Of a DNA stretch of 64,000 nucleotides, positions 26,290 through 37,751 are shown in pieces. The translations under genes were made by a program, and so were the position numbers. The DNA comes from Moringa oleifera (lineage: Eukaryota; Streptophyta; Magnoliopsida; Brassicales; Moringaceae), in the NCBI GenBank assembly GCA_021397835.1, contig JAJFZO010000446.1, forward strand, positions 1,550,001-1,614,000, given 5' to 3'. Position 1 is the first letter of the stretch. Each line of letters opens with the position of its first letter. The notes under the pieces were generated by a model. That model did not search any database. It was not told the origin of the DNA and saw nothing but the letters and a program-made list of their open reading frames with translations.

Positions 26290-27250
26290 CTTAAGAGAGC
26301 ACCCCATCAATGCACCATGAAGCTCTTCATCATTTAAATTGTGATCTTTTTGTATCTCTTTGCATTCTACCGCATGAATATGATCCATGGTAGGCTCTTC
26401 TTGTTGCTCATAACATTTAATAGTTAGCTTTCAATTCTACAAGGCAATATTAGCATCTTTGCACCAGCCTTCAACTTATGCATGGTTCACTACTACGCCA
26501 ATATCTACATTGAAATCATTAACCTCAATAAAAATCTTCTTGACCTAATCAAGATGAGGCTTATTTTTGAATTATTCACTTAATTCTTGGAATTGAGTGC
26601 AATCCCATCATTTTCCTTTACTTGGCATCTCTCCATCTGAATTAATTTTTGAATGCCTTTTCCTTTGATATTATAACGAATTCAACATAAAACCCATTCT
26701 TGGAAGGATTCAAAAGCAAATTGATACTCATCCATAATCTATATGCTAAAATTAGCTTCCTTGTGATTTTCATTCTTTTCCTTGTGAGAGTAGAAGGAGA
26801 GGGTTTTCTTGTAATCTCTAAGTCAAATGCAACCACTCTAATCTGTTTGGTGAATTGCTTTATCTTAATTATTGGCTTTTCACCAACCACTATTAAAATC
26901 ACTTGTAAGAGTACGTCTAACTTTCTTGTTGTTACGTATGTTAGAGACCTTTTCTAATTAACCAAGTAATACAATTCATCTTTGAGAAGCAGATGATTGT
27001 AAGGATATTGCAGCAACCATGGCTCATGGTTATATAAATTCTTCTCAAGGATTAGACTATCAATCCTTAACTCTTGTCCATTAATTACTTTTCCTCCAAG
27101 ATAATGGTAAATAAGCCCTTCATTAGTTGGACCAAATTTAAGCCCAACTAGAAATCTCAAAGACAAATTGAATGTAGACATCATAAGATTTCTTGATAAA
27201 TTAATAATCAAAGAAAATGCCAAAGTAAACTCGTTAGTGACAAGTTCTTG
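26290..27250 (-). pseudogene. NAC transcription-factor pseudogene, copy B (whole NAC domain)
   Basis: The gene runs on the minus strand. Subdomain A is in the open frame 27,292-26,954 as GLKFGPTNEGLIYHYLGGKV (27,145-27,086; usual GYRFHPTDEELI.YYL), followed by KNLYNHEPWLL (subdomain B; usual EVDLYKFEPWDL) and LLLKDELYY (C). After a stop and frame change the DNA-binding half follows: RTLTSDFNSGW (D), KKTLSFYSHKE, IMDEYQFAF (usual WVMHEYRL) and ESFQEWVLC (E). A long decayed C-terminal frame reaches about 26,290. In the GWWKATG motif the second Trp is TGA, and the Trp before IMDEY is TAG, so the DNA-binding core cannot be made intact. Copies A and C carry only its first part. The CACTA element E1 sits about 1.3 kb upstream, in what may have been 5' flanking DNA. 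Confidence 0.82.
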
Positions 27251-28557
27251 CTTCTCAAGCAAATAGATCAACTCATAATAAAACTCAAACACAAATATCT
27301 TTGAAAAGAAATGAAGAAATAAAAGATGTCACTTAGCTCACAGTAATTCTTTCTTCTTTTTGCTCTAGATTTTCTTTGCTTGCTATTAACCTTGAACCTA
27401 AAATTTCACTAATCTCCTCAACTAAAAAGGGAACATAATGAAGGCATGTGAAATTTTTAACAAAATATGAATGGACCCATATGAGAATAAAGTTTCAAAT
27501 TTATCAATTCCCACAAATAACATTAGGTTAAACAAAGTGACACACCAAAAACAACTTATATGAATTATAAGAGATGCCAAGTTCTTCTTGTATTTAATTT
27601 TGTGTGAATTTAGTCTCCATTTCACCTAACATGATCTACCTTGCGCAAGTTAGTACATCTCATTAAATAATAAAGTTAATATTACTAAGATAGATAATAA
27701 TAACCATGATTATTTCCATTTTATTACTTACATATGTACTGTTTATTATTTAAAACTCTAAAAGGGTGATTCATTGGGTGTTATCATTGACATTTTATTT
27801 TTCAGTTGTAATAACATGGTATTACCTTTCTTGCTCACTGAGAAAGTCCGTATTATGGAAGATTTTATATTCCAATCGATTCTTGCTTGATTTTAATCAA
27901 ATTCATGAAACATGAGACCAAAATAACTCATGGTAATTAAAATGATTTAACAAAACTTGGCATTATCTGCACTAAATTCTGTAAAAAAGCATTTTGTTTT
28001 TGTTTAATGCTCTTTATAAGAAAATTCATATACAAACTTGTTAAAGCAGCACTTAATTTTTTCTTTTCTAGATTAAAGTAGGAAAATTTTGTGATGTAGA
28101 ATAATATCAAACACATTTTGAACCAAGACAACACACAATAGCTCGCAACCATATAACTATTTGTCCTAATGTTTTCAAGCAATCATATTATATTTATTTA
28201 ACTGTATATATAGACATGCACAAATAGATAAAATGAGTGATGAACACTGTCACTGACCAATAACACATATCTTAGTTTGGAGATTGATGTGGTAGAGAGT
28301 TATGAGAAACCTATTGAATACCTTGCTGTTTGTATCCTTGAGATGGATCTTCTCCTTCATTTGAATTTGAACATTCTGCTCTTCAAGCATTGGCAATGCT
28401 CTGCAACATCATAAAAGTAATAGGTATTTAGTTCCTAGCAGACTTCTTATTTGAAATAAAATGTGATGATAGTTTCAAAGTTTGATGTGAGAGGGAGCGG
28501 GATTAAGAGGGAGAAGGAGAGGAAGAGGAAGAAAGGAGCACTACTACAAATAAAAGC

Positions 28558-28765
28558 TTTAATGACAGTTAAAAATGGCTTTTAACGATAGTTGTAGAAC
28601 TGCCATCTTTGTTCATATCATTAAAGGGAAGAGATTTTAATGACAATTATTGAAAACTATCATTAAAGGCCCTCACTTTTAATGATAGTTCTGATAAAAC
28701 TATCGTCAAAAGGGGAGCCTTTAATGATAGTTCTAATAGAACTGTCATTAAAGGTATGTATTTTT
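28558..28765. repeat. E1 left subterminal inverted repeats
   Basis: Copies of TTTAATGACAGTT or TTTAATGATAGTT alternate with their reverse complement AACTGTCATTAAA, usually with 4-12 bp between the two arms, so each pair can form a hairpin. Arrays of this sort are where the TNPA-type protein binds in known CACTA elements. Confidence 0.85.
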
Positions 28766-29299
28766 TTACTAATTTCAAATTAAATACAAAATTTCTATAT
28801 TGAAATTATTGAAAACCTGCATATATAAAATTCTTCATCTCTCCCATATCAACCATATGAATGAATACAATCCTTCACAATATGCAACCAAAATTTTCTC
28901 CATCAAAATTAAATTACAATATGTAAATATGACTCTTCAATTAAACTTAGTCAACACATATAAGAATACAATTATCAAATACACTAATCACAATTCCTTT
29001 TATACATTTCAATGAAACAACTACACTATTGTTCTTTTTTTAACATAATTACACCAACACTTCAATACCAATACTTAAATGAAACAACTATACTATCTTT
29101 CTTCCATCAACATAATTATGCCAATACTTCAATACCAACACTTTAACACTTCAATACCAACACTTTAATGAAAAACTTTTTCTTATTATACACTTCAATA
29201 CCATTCTCACTGAAAATATCATTACTTCTTTCATGTTTGAAAACATTCAACATAATGCAATCCAAAAAAGTAATAAAAGATGAAAAAAATAAAAGAAAA

Positions 29300-29835
29300 A
29301 TTTTTTGATGAAACATCTAATGCTCAAATGGAACACCAACACCATCCTAAGGTCCTCCTCACCTTTAAACTCACCCTAGTTCACAAAGCTACTCGAATCA
29401 GCCTCTTCCCCAACACATGTAGATGCCTCATTATTAGCACCCTAATGCTCAGATGAAACATCTACAAACTCACTTTTAGTCACAAGTTTTTTCTCAACTT
29501 CACCCTCAGCATCATCCCGTTTCTCAAACTCAACCTCTACTATAACTGCAAGTTCAATTTCATTCCCAACCCATCCTCTACAGCCTAACCAGCCTCTAAA
29601 TCCTAATGTGTAATCTTAGACACGGCAGTCATCAGGCCATGCATGCAGTGACAAGCCATCTAAATTATCCATAACCATAGCCTTATTAGCAGATGCAGTT
29701 GGGAGCCTCACAGCATACACCTATGCACCAACAAGGTAGGCCTTAGTTCGGATTGCAGCATCCTGTTTAAGCTTAGTGCCCCCAACAAAACCACTCATCT
29801 GCGTCCACCTCAATCTCATGTTGTAATGCCAAAAC
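29300..29835 (-). pseudogene. Decayed coding sequence inside E1, unrecognised
   Basis: The minus strand reads almost open for about 180 codons from 29,822 to 29,285 with only four stops (all TAG or TAA in otherwise codon-like text). It has MRLRWTQMSGFVGGTKL at its start, then MDNLDGLSLHAWPDD, then a Glu/Val/Asp-rich acidic part (VEVEFEKRDDAEGEVEKK). Base composition is clearly less AT-rich than the element ends. I do not recognise the family. It could be the second, TNPA-like gene of the original CACTA element or captured host sequence. Confidence 0.45.
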
Positions 29836-30589
29836 CAGCAAAAACTAGCTTTACTACCTTCTCTAGGTCAAGTCTTAAATGGCCCTTTAGCCCAACTGTA
29901 GAGATTTGATCTTCATGCTTAACAACCAGTTCTGGCAAAACTCAGATGCCTGTAATACGTGTAAATTTAAATACGGAGAGTATAATTTGTTAATTTCTTA
30001 TGCAGAGGCAGAACCACTACTAGGGGTAGGCATAAGAACATTGTCAGGGCAAACAACTTTTTTTATCTATAAATTAATTAATAAAGCCTCCTTAAATACA
30101 TGTTTTGCCTCATATAAGCATCTTTGTTTTCCCTGTGTATCCTCTCCCATAAATATAAAGCAAAAAGAGGAAATATGGTCAAGAATAGGGAAGAAAGAAA
30201 AGGAAACTTGTATAGAAATGTATAGATAACCTCAGGGTGAGTTAACCTTCAGTGTAACATTAGTCTCAATTATATGAGCCATTAAATTGGAAAAAAAAAG
30301 AATGAAATTAATGGAGAAAAAGTAGTATCAAAAAGGGTAGCTTGACATATCTCCTAATAGAGGTAAATGTAACTGTTACACACACCTGATATAGCAATTT
30401 CATTGTGGTTTAAAGCTTCAATAATTTTAATTAATCTCAGACTCATGGTACATAACTAAAATCTCACCTATGCTAATTAGGCTACAGTTTTAAAACATAA
30501 GCCAGCTTGTAGGCATCGATATGCACATCTGATTGAATCAAATAACCACTTAGCAAGAGGTTGCAATGAGCAATGCCTCTATCATGCTA
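29836..30589. other. E1 interior without recognised coding sequence
   Basis: This stretch includes a 107-codon plus frame at 29,906-30,229, antisense to the general coding direction of E1 and without known motifs. It may be an intron or spacer of the decayed gene. Confidence 0.4.
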
Positions 30590-31760
30590 GGATCCCATAT
30601 GAGCAATGCCTTTGGTTTTAGCTGCAGCAGTTGTGGCAGCTACTGTGGCAGGTGTTGTTGCTGCAGTAGATGGAGCTGGATTAGGAGTTGATGGAGGAAC
30701 TAGACTGGATTGTACACATAAACTCAAGCAATTCACATGAAACTTAGTGTTGGTCATCACAACATATTGTGATTAAGTAACATATCAAATTCCAAGCAAC
30801 ACGCACATCACTATCTAAATATTATTTAATAAGCTGACAAATATAAAATGCATTTAAATTTTTAGGCTGATCTAAGCTTGAGGCGGCCTTCATTTGTAAG
30901 CTTGAAGAAACGAGCCTGAGCTGCTGCAGCTTTGTTGGAAGTAAGTCCTGAGACAAAATTATTCCTTACTTTTGTGGATGTGAAAGGGAACCTGTTATTT
31001 ACCATAGAATTCAGCTAGGTAGTAGTTCCTTCTTGGTATAGAGGCCCAAGCCTATTATTACCACTGCTAGAAAGTGCTTGTAGGAGGCTAATGTTTGACT
31101 TAAACCCAGGAACATTGCTCACACTAAATGAACTGCCTAGCGTTCCCCACTAAACAAACAGACCCCGTATCAGCCCTACGTGAGTCCTCTAGTAACTGCA
31201 AATAAATAAGAACGTGATGACTTCATTCTAATTAATTTTATTTTAGGATTCACCATTTATTTTTGTCGCTTACTTGCCTGCACTAGTGATTGGTGAAGTT
31301 AAAGCACGATACAATAGTGGTGAAGAGTAACTTAGGGTGCTTCGGATTCCTCGATCAGTGCTTGGGGTAGATGGTGGGTTTTAACAGTAAGAGGGGTGTC
31401 ACAGTATCCTTCACCTCCTGAAGGAAGGTTTAATAGGGTCAAAGGGGTTTGAGTTAATGGTGTAGATGGGGTTAGAGTTGACATTGTGGATGGGGTTGAC
31501 GGAGTCGATAGGGTTCCACAGTTTTCATCTGAATGTGTTTATGGTGTAGGGGTGTAGCCTCCACTCGGCAGAGTCCCATCGAACGGTGGTGTTGATGGTA
31601 TGGGGGTGTAGCCTCCAGCAGGTGGAGTCTTATCAGAGGGCAGTGTTGGTTCTATAACCTCCACCATGAGAAGGTAATATCCCTCCATAGCGACCTCCTG
31701 AAGGCGTTGACAATGAAGTTCCATGGCACGGCCTTCCATGTGAACTTGCATTGTATGTCA
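30590..31760 (-). pseudogene. Decayed Pro/Thr/Ser-rich coding sequence inside E1
   Basis: From 31,751 leftward on the minus strand, a 70-codon open frame begins MQVHMEGRAMELHCQRL and becomes Pro/Thr/Gly-rich, with the near-repeated motif PSGGYTP / PAGGYTP. After a stop, Thr/Pro/Ser-rich text continues (STPSTPSTMSTLTPST) to about 31,360. Further left, KAAAAQARFFKLTNEGRLKL (about 30,930-30,870) and an Ala/Pro/Thr-rich stretch (PSTPNPAPSTAATTPATVAA, about 30,700-30,640) follow, probably as separate exons. Low-complexity composition prevents a family call. Together with the 29.3-29.8 kb piece it may be one multi-exon gene, transcribed right to left inside E1. Confidence 0.4.
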
Positions 31761-32279
31761 AAATTAGGCTACGTTTCCACAGCCTAAAACATCTCACTTA
31801 AAGCATGCCAAAGTTGACATAAAGCACAAAAACTCCATAACTACACATTGCCATAAATTACTAGCATGAGGCACAGAGAAAAAGAGAAGAAGACTGAGAG
31901 AGACCTTCATATGGGCTTCCAAGTGAGTAATAGTTCTTTTGGACTTGAAAGCGAATAGACATTACATGAAGAAGTAGGTTCTAGGAGAGCAAGCCAGCAA
32001 GTATCACCCACACGAACATAGAAGGGTGAATGCTTATTTATCTCTCCATTTTTTTGCCAGTTGAGAAAAATCAGAAGAAAAAGAAGAAAATCAAGATTGA
32101 ATTAAAGGCAACTAAAAGGAAGAAAAAATTAAAAAGTATGTCTCATGTGAGGCATGGTTTGTCAACAGGGTCACTTTGCCCTCCAATTTTAAATGAACTG
32201 AAGAGATGAAAAAAGGGGGGAAAGAGTGGATCATGGAATCTGATACGATTTTATCCAATCAAATAACATGGTGAGTTGA

Positions 32280-32775
32280 AGAGATACAAAGGTTTTAGCA
32301 GGGTAGTACGACCAGAACTGGCATAAAGAGCATGGGATATATAGCCTTCAATACCAGTTGTGCAGATCCTTTCATGCCAGTTGTAATAGAACTGGCGTTA
32401 AAAGATATTGAAGGCTAGCATCGATCAGCTGAAGTAGCATATCCTCATAGCCTTTAAAGGGTCAAAACATGCGTATATATCCTTCATCCCTTGGCCTTTG
32501 TTACCAATTTTGGAAGAATTGTCGTTAAAGACCCAGTGTAGATTGAAGGCCGTCAACGTCAATTATTGAATTGAAGTTAAAGGCACTAAGAATGGTCTTT
32601 TAAAGTTAGTTCTTATTTAACTGGTGTGAAAGGCTAATGTTTAACATCAATTTATTGTTAGTTGACGTTAAAAACCTCATTTTTAATCATAGTTTTGAAA
32701 GAACTGTCATTAAAAGTGTTAATGAACCTTTTAATGACAGTTTTTTAAATAACTGTCATTAAATTATTGTCACTT
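32280..32775. repeat. E1 right subterminal inverted repeats, graded
   Basis: Repeats change from the inside outward. The innermost use AACTGGCGTTAAA and CCTTCAATACCAGTT (32,300-32,420). The middle ones use GTTGACGTTAAA and GGTCTTTTAAAGTTAGTT-like words (32,560-32,690). The outermost use TTTAATGACAGTT with AACTGTCATTAAA (32,690-32,765). E2 and E3 show the same order. Confidence 0.8.
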
Positions 32776-35700
32776 ATTACAATTTTTGTAGTAGTGGAGT
32801 CTCATGGAATCAATGGGCCAAATTTTTAATAGCGAGGAAGTTAAACCACTGTCTAGTAGCTATATTAAAAAAATTAAACAAATTCATTAATTTTGTTGCA
32901 TACGTAATACAATAAATGTAAAACTTAATTATAGTATTCTATAATATTAACTTCATTATGATTTTCTTAACTTTGATCAAATAATACTCATCCATGACAA
33001 TGAACTATATATGTACGATGTTAGAGGAGGCATAATTGCTTATAAAATATCACATTATAATTAATGAAGCCAAAACTAAAACCACTATTATGAACTAAAT
33101 GATTAACTATAAATATAAATAAATACATATATAAAATATTTATTAAAAATTATTATTAATTTACTTGTCTTATAATCATTTTTTTTTTGTTTAAGACAGA
33201 GATGTAGTTATTTATTAAAAATAATCTTATGATATATGTATCTCGATAACAATATACTAATTATTTCAATTAAAAATTATAAAACAATGTATAGTGAATT
33301 CCTACAATCCAAGAATTGATAATGGTATGTGACTTTTTATTTTAATTAAAAATTATAAAAAAATACATGTGGAGTAAAAGAGGACATAGTGAAGCTAATA
33401 AATGAGGAATTTGAATTTGTCGATAACAAAGAAGCCATTGTAGCTTTTTAGACCATTTGCAACATGTCTAATTATGTTTAACTTATTTGTGACTTATTCC
33501 TCCACATGACGTGGGTTCACATGTACCATCTTTGATCTTCATGATTTATCAGAATTACTAGATAGTTGTTTCAATATTGTAAGAAAGGTAAAATACTTGA
33601 ATTTCCATCATGAAGTCATTAGTGGAATCTTAATGTTGGTGAAATCCAAAAGATTAAGCTCTGCCTTCAGGCAAACAATTTTGAAAAATAAGACAAAAAA
33701 CCTAATGAAAAAACAAACAAATTAACAAGCAACAAAGAGTTGAATCAAATATAGGTTATATATGCAAGAGATAGAGAATAATGGAAGCTACAATAAACTA
33801 AGCAACAATTATTTTCCTAATATTGGGCATAATGAAAAGTTAATCTAACAATCTCATCTAGCTTGATTAATTATTGGGCCTAATTGCCTAAATATGACTC
33901 GAAAAGAATCATGAGAACCCATGCATATAATGAACCAAAGAAAACCCAAAAAAAATGCAACGTTGGTTTTCGCTTTTGCATATGAAGACATACATTACTA
34001 GTTAAACAAACTTAAAAATTATAGAACTATTTGACTCTTGGTTGCCTCTCGACTCTCATAAAAAACCAAAGAAAAAACCCACAAATCCATCAATGGAAGA
34101 AAAAAAGTGAATAGAAACCATTGAACCATCTATTTTACCTTTGGATAGAAATTTCGAGAAATCTATCTAGCCTTATTACCCCTTTTTTCCTATGTTGATC
34201 ATCTTCCTTGTTGAACATCACCAATCAAAGCATGCAAACCATGATAAATGATGTGAAAATTATTTCATTTCATAATTAATATTTTTAAAAAATAAAATAA
34301 ACACACGACAATTTTACATAAAAAATTTAAATAAACTCAATTAATATATATTTTATCTTATTATTATTTCATAAAAAATATAAATTAATTGAAACATTAG
34401 AGCCTCCTCCATCATAAGATGATATATTTCTCATTTTTGTTATGTGTAAAATTTTCATCTTTATTATAAAAATTTCTATACTTTTGTAAATATTTTTAGG
34501 TTCATATAAGCATAATTAGTTTTTTGAAACATCAATAATTTATAAGTTATTGAAATATCATACATAACAAGAATTGATAAAGACCTATGAATTTTGAATT
34601 ATTGGATCAAGCATATACTGAATTACTTAGTGATCTAATATAAATATAAATACATATAAACTTATAGGCTCATATCAATAACTATGCAATGTTTTTATTA
34701 TGATGTGTAAAATATTTCTGTAATTTAAAATTTTAAATGATTTAGATATTAATAAAACTTTGGAAAATTACTCACAAATGTAATTAACCTTAAGGGGAAC
34801 AAGATTTCCAGAGTTGTAATGCAGCTAGACAAAGAGACAAATAAAAGTCAAAGCTTAAGTTACCTGTGAGGCTGTTGGGCTATGAGCCAATGATGATTTG
34901 GCCTCTTAAAATTACCATTATATCCTCCATGTTCAGACTTGTAGCCAAGCCTAACAAGAAGACAAAGGAACCAGGCAATCGGTAATAACGGGATTATATT
35001 GCTTCCACAACCCGAACCAAAGAATCATTGACTCACCCATTTCCCCCCGGTGAACTACACCTATAGCATCTATAAAATCAAAGACCCAAGATTAAATAGT
35101 GTCATATTTGGTTTCCTTGAGCATAAGCTCTCGTTGTTTTGAGCTTCTACCATTACCCAAAAATTCTTACTAGAGCATGTAATGTGTTCGCAGATTTGAA
35201 ATTATATAAAATCATGGGTTTGTTAAATCCTTGCTAAGCTTCTATTCGCTTTGATTCGCTCATACGCATGTCGTTAGAGTACACTTAATTTCTGTAGTTT
35301 TGTTCTTTTTCCTTTCCTTCTGTTAATGAAATCTGCTCCCTTATGACGAGGTGCAAAACCTGGGATCTAGCATGGTATGAACGAATTCATTTGAAATGGT
35401 TTTGCTTATGATATTAATGTTTAGCATCAAAACGAGGGTACTTCGGAATAGAGTGGCATTAGTTGATGATTGGAAACTAACTATCTTTCTTGCTTTTTCT
35501 TTCATTTCATGGTAATCATAATACTAAAAGAGGATAGATAGCAAAATGAGGGGTGAAGGCGGCCAGCTTTTTTGTTATTATCATGGGTGTTAGTTCACTT
35601 ATGTTTAAAACCCTGGAACTTAAGTACATTATAGACAGTGTTTCTCGTGTGGTGTAGTTCTCTTCTTTCTTATAAAGATAGTTTTCAAAGATAAACACGG

Positions 35701-35827
35701 CTTTGAACTTGTTATGGGTTTAACATTATTTAGGAATGAGAGTTTTTGTTTATCTAACATCATTTTTGACAACTTCGGGTTTTGAGTAGATCGCAAGAAA
35801 AAGGCGCAAAGTAAGATTTTTTTTTTA

Positions 35828-36467
35828 CCATTACTAGTGCCACTGTGACCACTTTTGTGATGTAAAAAAAGGTAAAACTAAATGCCTTCTAAAGTGGTGC
35901 TACTAAATTGGCTCTGCAGAAAGCACCTTAATTGATATCCATCAAATAATCAATCATGCATTCAATTTCAGATTCTTAATCATGGCTGTGATTTAGCTTG
36001 ATGTTATTGTCATGTTGATTCACTTTATATTTCTATATATCAGTGCTGTAGAACATGTTTACTTAATAATCTTTGAGTATCTCTAGTCCCTTGATGCTCA
36101 CTAAGAGACCCCATGACCACGACTTTGTGGAGTTGGATGGTAAAGGAGAGCTGCAAAAGTCAGCAGCCCATTATACTCATAAGCAGCCTTAAAAGTCTTT
36201 TCGTGATGGCACAGTTATCCGTGTATTATGTTCTGCTTTCAAAATTAATGGAGTTGATAGAGAAGGTGCCACTACCATGTTGCAAATCAGTCAACAAAAC
36301 TAGTGCAAAGGTCAGAGTTAAAGGTATTGTCCCTTGTTGCAATGAAAGAATAGTTGTAATCCATTAGCTATACTGATAAAGTGGCAAAAGTCCGTTTTGA
36401 GCAGAGCAAAGAAGATGGCAAGGAAGCCAAAGTCATTGAAGCAGGTGAAAATTGTCAAGGATTTAAT
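35828..36467. other. Block present only in copy B, carrying KH-gene sequence
   Basis: Copy A reads from GCGAGATTTTCATCC directly to AGGCCTAATTGATGATTTAT (16,973-17,010). In copy B a T-run at 35,817-35,827 is followed by about 640 foreign bp before AGGCATAATTCATCATTTAT resumes at 36,468. No terminal inverted repeats or clear target duplication were seen, so the route of entry is open; filler DNA at break repair or a Helitron-type capture are possible. Confidence 0.7.
36090..36465 (+). pseudogene. KH-domain RNA-binding protein gene fragment
   Basis: KH proteins of the plant HEN4/PEPPER type bind RNA through tandem KH modules. Plus-strand text gives RPHDHDFVELDGKGELQK (about 36,106-36,160), then GTVIRVLCSAFKINGV, the first strand and helix of a KH domain (usual VVFRILCPASK.GGVIGKGG). 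After a frame change it gives AKVRVKGIVPCCNERIVVI (about 36,302-36,360; usual AKIRVEEPVPGCDERVV.I). An acidic/Lys tail follows (EQSKEDGKEAKVIEAGEN). The essential GXXG loop is altered to GVDREGA. At least two frameshifts and several stops make it a dead fragment of the N-terminal part of such a gene. The 84-codon frame at 36,113-36,367 mixes correct and wrong frames of this gene. Confidence 0.72.
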
Positions 36468-36499
36468 GAGGCATAATTCATCATTTATTAATTTGATAT

Positions 36500-37046
36500 T
36501 AAAACTCATTAGATCTAATATTTAGTAGAATTAAATATATAATTAAAATTAACCATTAATTGACCTAGTAGTTCATTGAACCTAACAATTAATTAAGCTC
36601 AAATTTTGATTGAATCTAATGAAAAAATGAGTTTACTATAAAATTTGACTTACAAATAATTGATCTTAATAATTGGATCTAAAACCTTAATTAGGCTAAT
36701 AAAATAATAACTTTAAGATTTCGTTGAGTATAACAATTAATTGTGCTTGAGAGTTAGTTTGACTTAAGATTTAATAGGATCTTTTAAAATTTTGGGTTAT
36801 TATATACTTGGGTCAATGAAATAGTCGGGTCAAAGATATAATTGAGCTTATTAATTAATTTGATTCAATTAATTCAAGTAATATTCTTGAGCTCACGAAA
36901 TAATTCGATGTATAATTCGACTTTAAATGGGCTTCAAAGTAGGCTTTAAAAAAATTGGACATATAATATAAGTAGGTCATATATATATATATATATATAA
37001 TTAGGCAAAAAATATCATGGGTGAAATATAATTTGACTCAAGATAC
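36500..37046. repeat. Short-period TAATTGRRCCTAA-type repeat, left of E2
   Basis: Words like AATTAACCATTAATTGACC, CTAACAATTAATTAAGC, TTAATAGGATC and TAATTGAGCTTA recur every 15-30 bp. It is the same word family as 17,970-18,290. A pure (AT)10 run lies at 36,979-36,999. Confidence 0.7.
36979..36999. repeat. (AT)n microsatellite
   Basis: About ten uninterrupted AT units. Confidence 0.9.
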
Positions 37047-37074
37047 AATCACTACTACAAAAATTATAATAACT

Positions 37075-37385
37075 GACATTAATTTAATGACAGTTATTTA
37101 AAAAACTGTCATTAAAAGGTTTATTAATACTTTTGATGACAGTTATTCCAAAACTATCATTAAAAACAAGGTTTTTAATGTCAATTAAAGAAGAACTGAC
37201 GTTAAAAAACTATAACTTAAACATTTAACGTCAGTTCTTCAAAAACTGATGTTAAAATATGTATCACTTAAATCTTTAATGTCAGTTCTCAAGGAACTGA
37301 CGTTAAAACACCAATTATGTAATAAGCCTTTAACGCCAGTTCTTGAAGAACTGACGTTAAAGGCCAATAAGACTGGGACACTGAT
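37075..37385. repeat. E2 left subterminal inverted repeats, graded
   Basis: Outermost pairs are TTTAATGACAGTT with AACTGTCATTAAA (37,084-37,170). Next come TTTAATGTCAATT and AACTGACGTTAAA (37,175-37,310), and then TTTAACGCCAGTTC with GAACTGACGTTAAAGG (37,330-37,365). These are mirror images of 44,975-45,270 in E3. Confidence 0.88.
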
Positions 37386-37429
37386 AAGCTACACTGACTT
37401 TTAACTTTGGGCATACCCTAATCCAGCTG

Positions 37430-37751
37430 CATCTCTTGTAGCAGCAACCATTACTCCTACTTCTAGCAGCAGCCACGGCTGCTTGCAGTAGCGGCAGTCA
37501 TGGCTGCTTCTAGCAGCAGCAGCAAACGTTGCTGCTGCTTGTGGCAGTGGCAGTCATGGCTGCTTCTAGCAGCAGCAGTCGTTGCTGCTGCAAGAGGCAA
37601 CAGCTACGACTGCTTGCAACAGCAGCAAACATTGCTGCTGCTTCTTGCAGCAGTAGCCACGGCAGCTTGCAGCAGCAGCAGTCATCACTGCTGCAAGAAG
37701 CAGCAGCCACGGCTGCTTGCAGCAGCAGCAGTCGTTACTGCTGCAAGAAAC
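37430..37751. repeat. CAG/CTG-rich trinucleotide island in E2
   Basis: About 320 bp is made mostly of GCAGCAGCAG and GCTGCTGCTG runs alternating with GCAGTGGCAGTCATGGCTGC-type units, in sharp contrast to the AT-rich surroundings. It is open in several frames on both strands (poly-Ser/Ala/Leu/Gln/Cys), which is a property of the repeat and not proof of coding. The same island occurs inverted in E3 at 44,668-44,945. Confidence 0.9.

Larger units (their letters stand above)
28539..32796. mobile_element. CACTA/EnSpm element E1, complete, non-autonomous (4258 bp)
   Basis: The left end is CACTACTACAAATAAAAGC; the right end reads, on the minus strand, CACTACTACAAAAATTGTAA. Both ends are flanked by the same 3 bp, GAG, at 28,536-28,538 and 32,797-32,799, the target-duplication size of CACTA elements. 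Copy A shows the unoccupied site near 13,836 (AGAAATGTCTCATGAAAT), confirming the boundaries. Subterminal inverted repeats occupy both ends. The interior carries decayed minus-strand coding sequence but no TNP2 transposase, so movement would need proteins supplied by another element. Confidence 0.95.
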
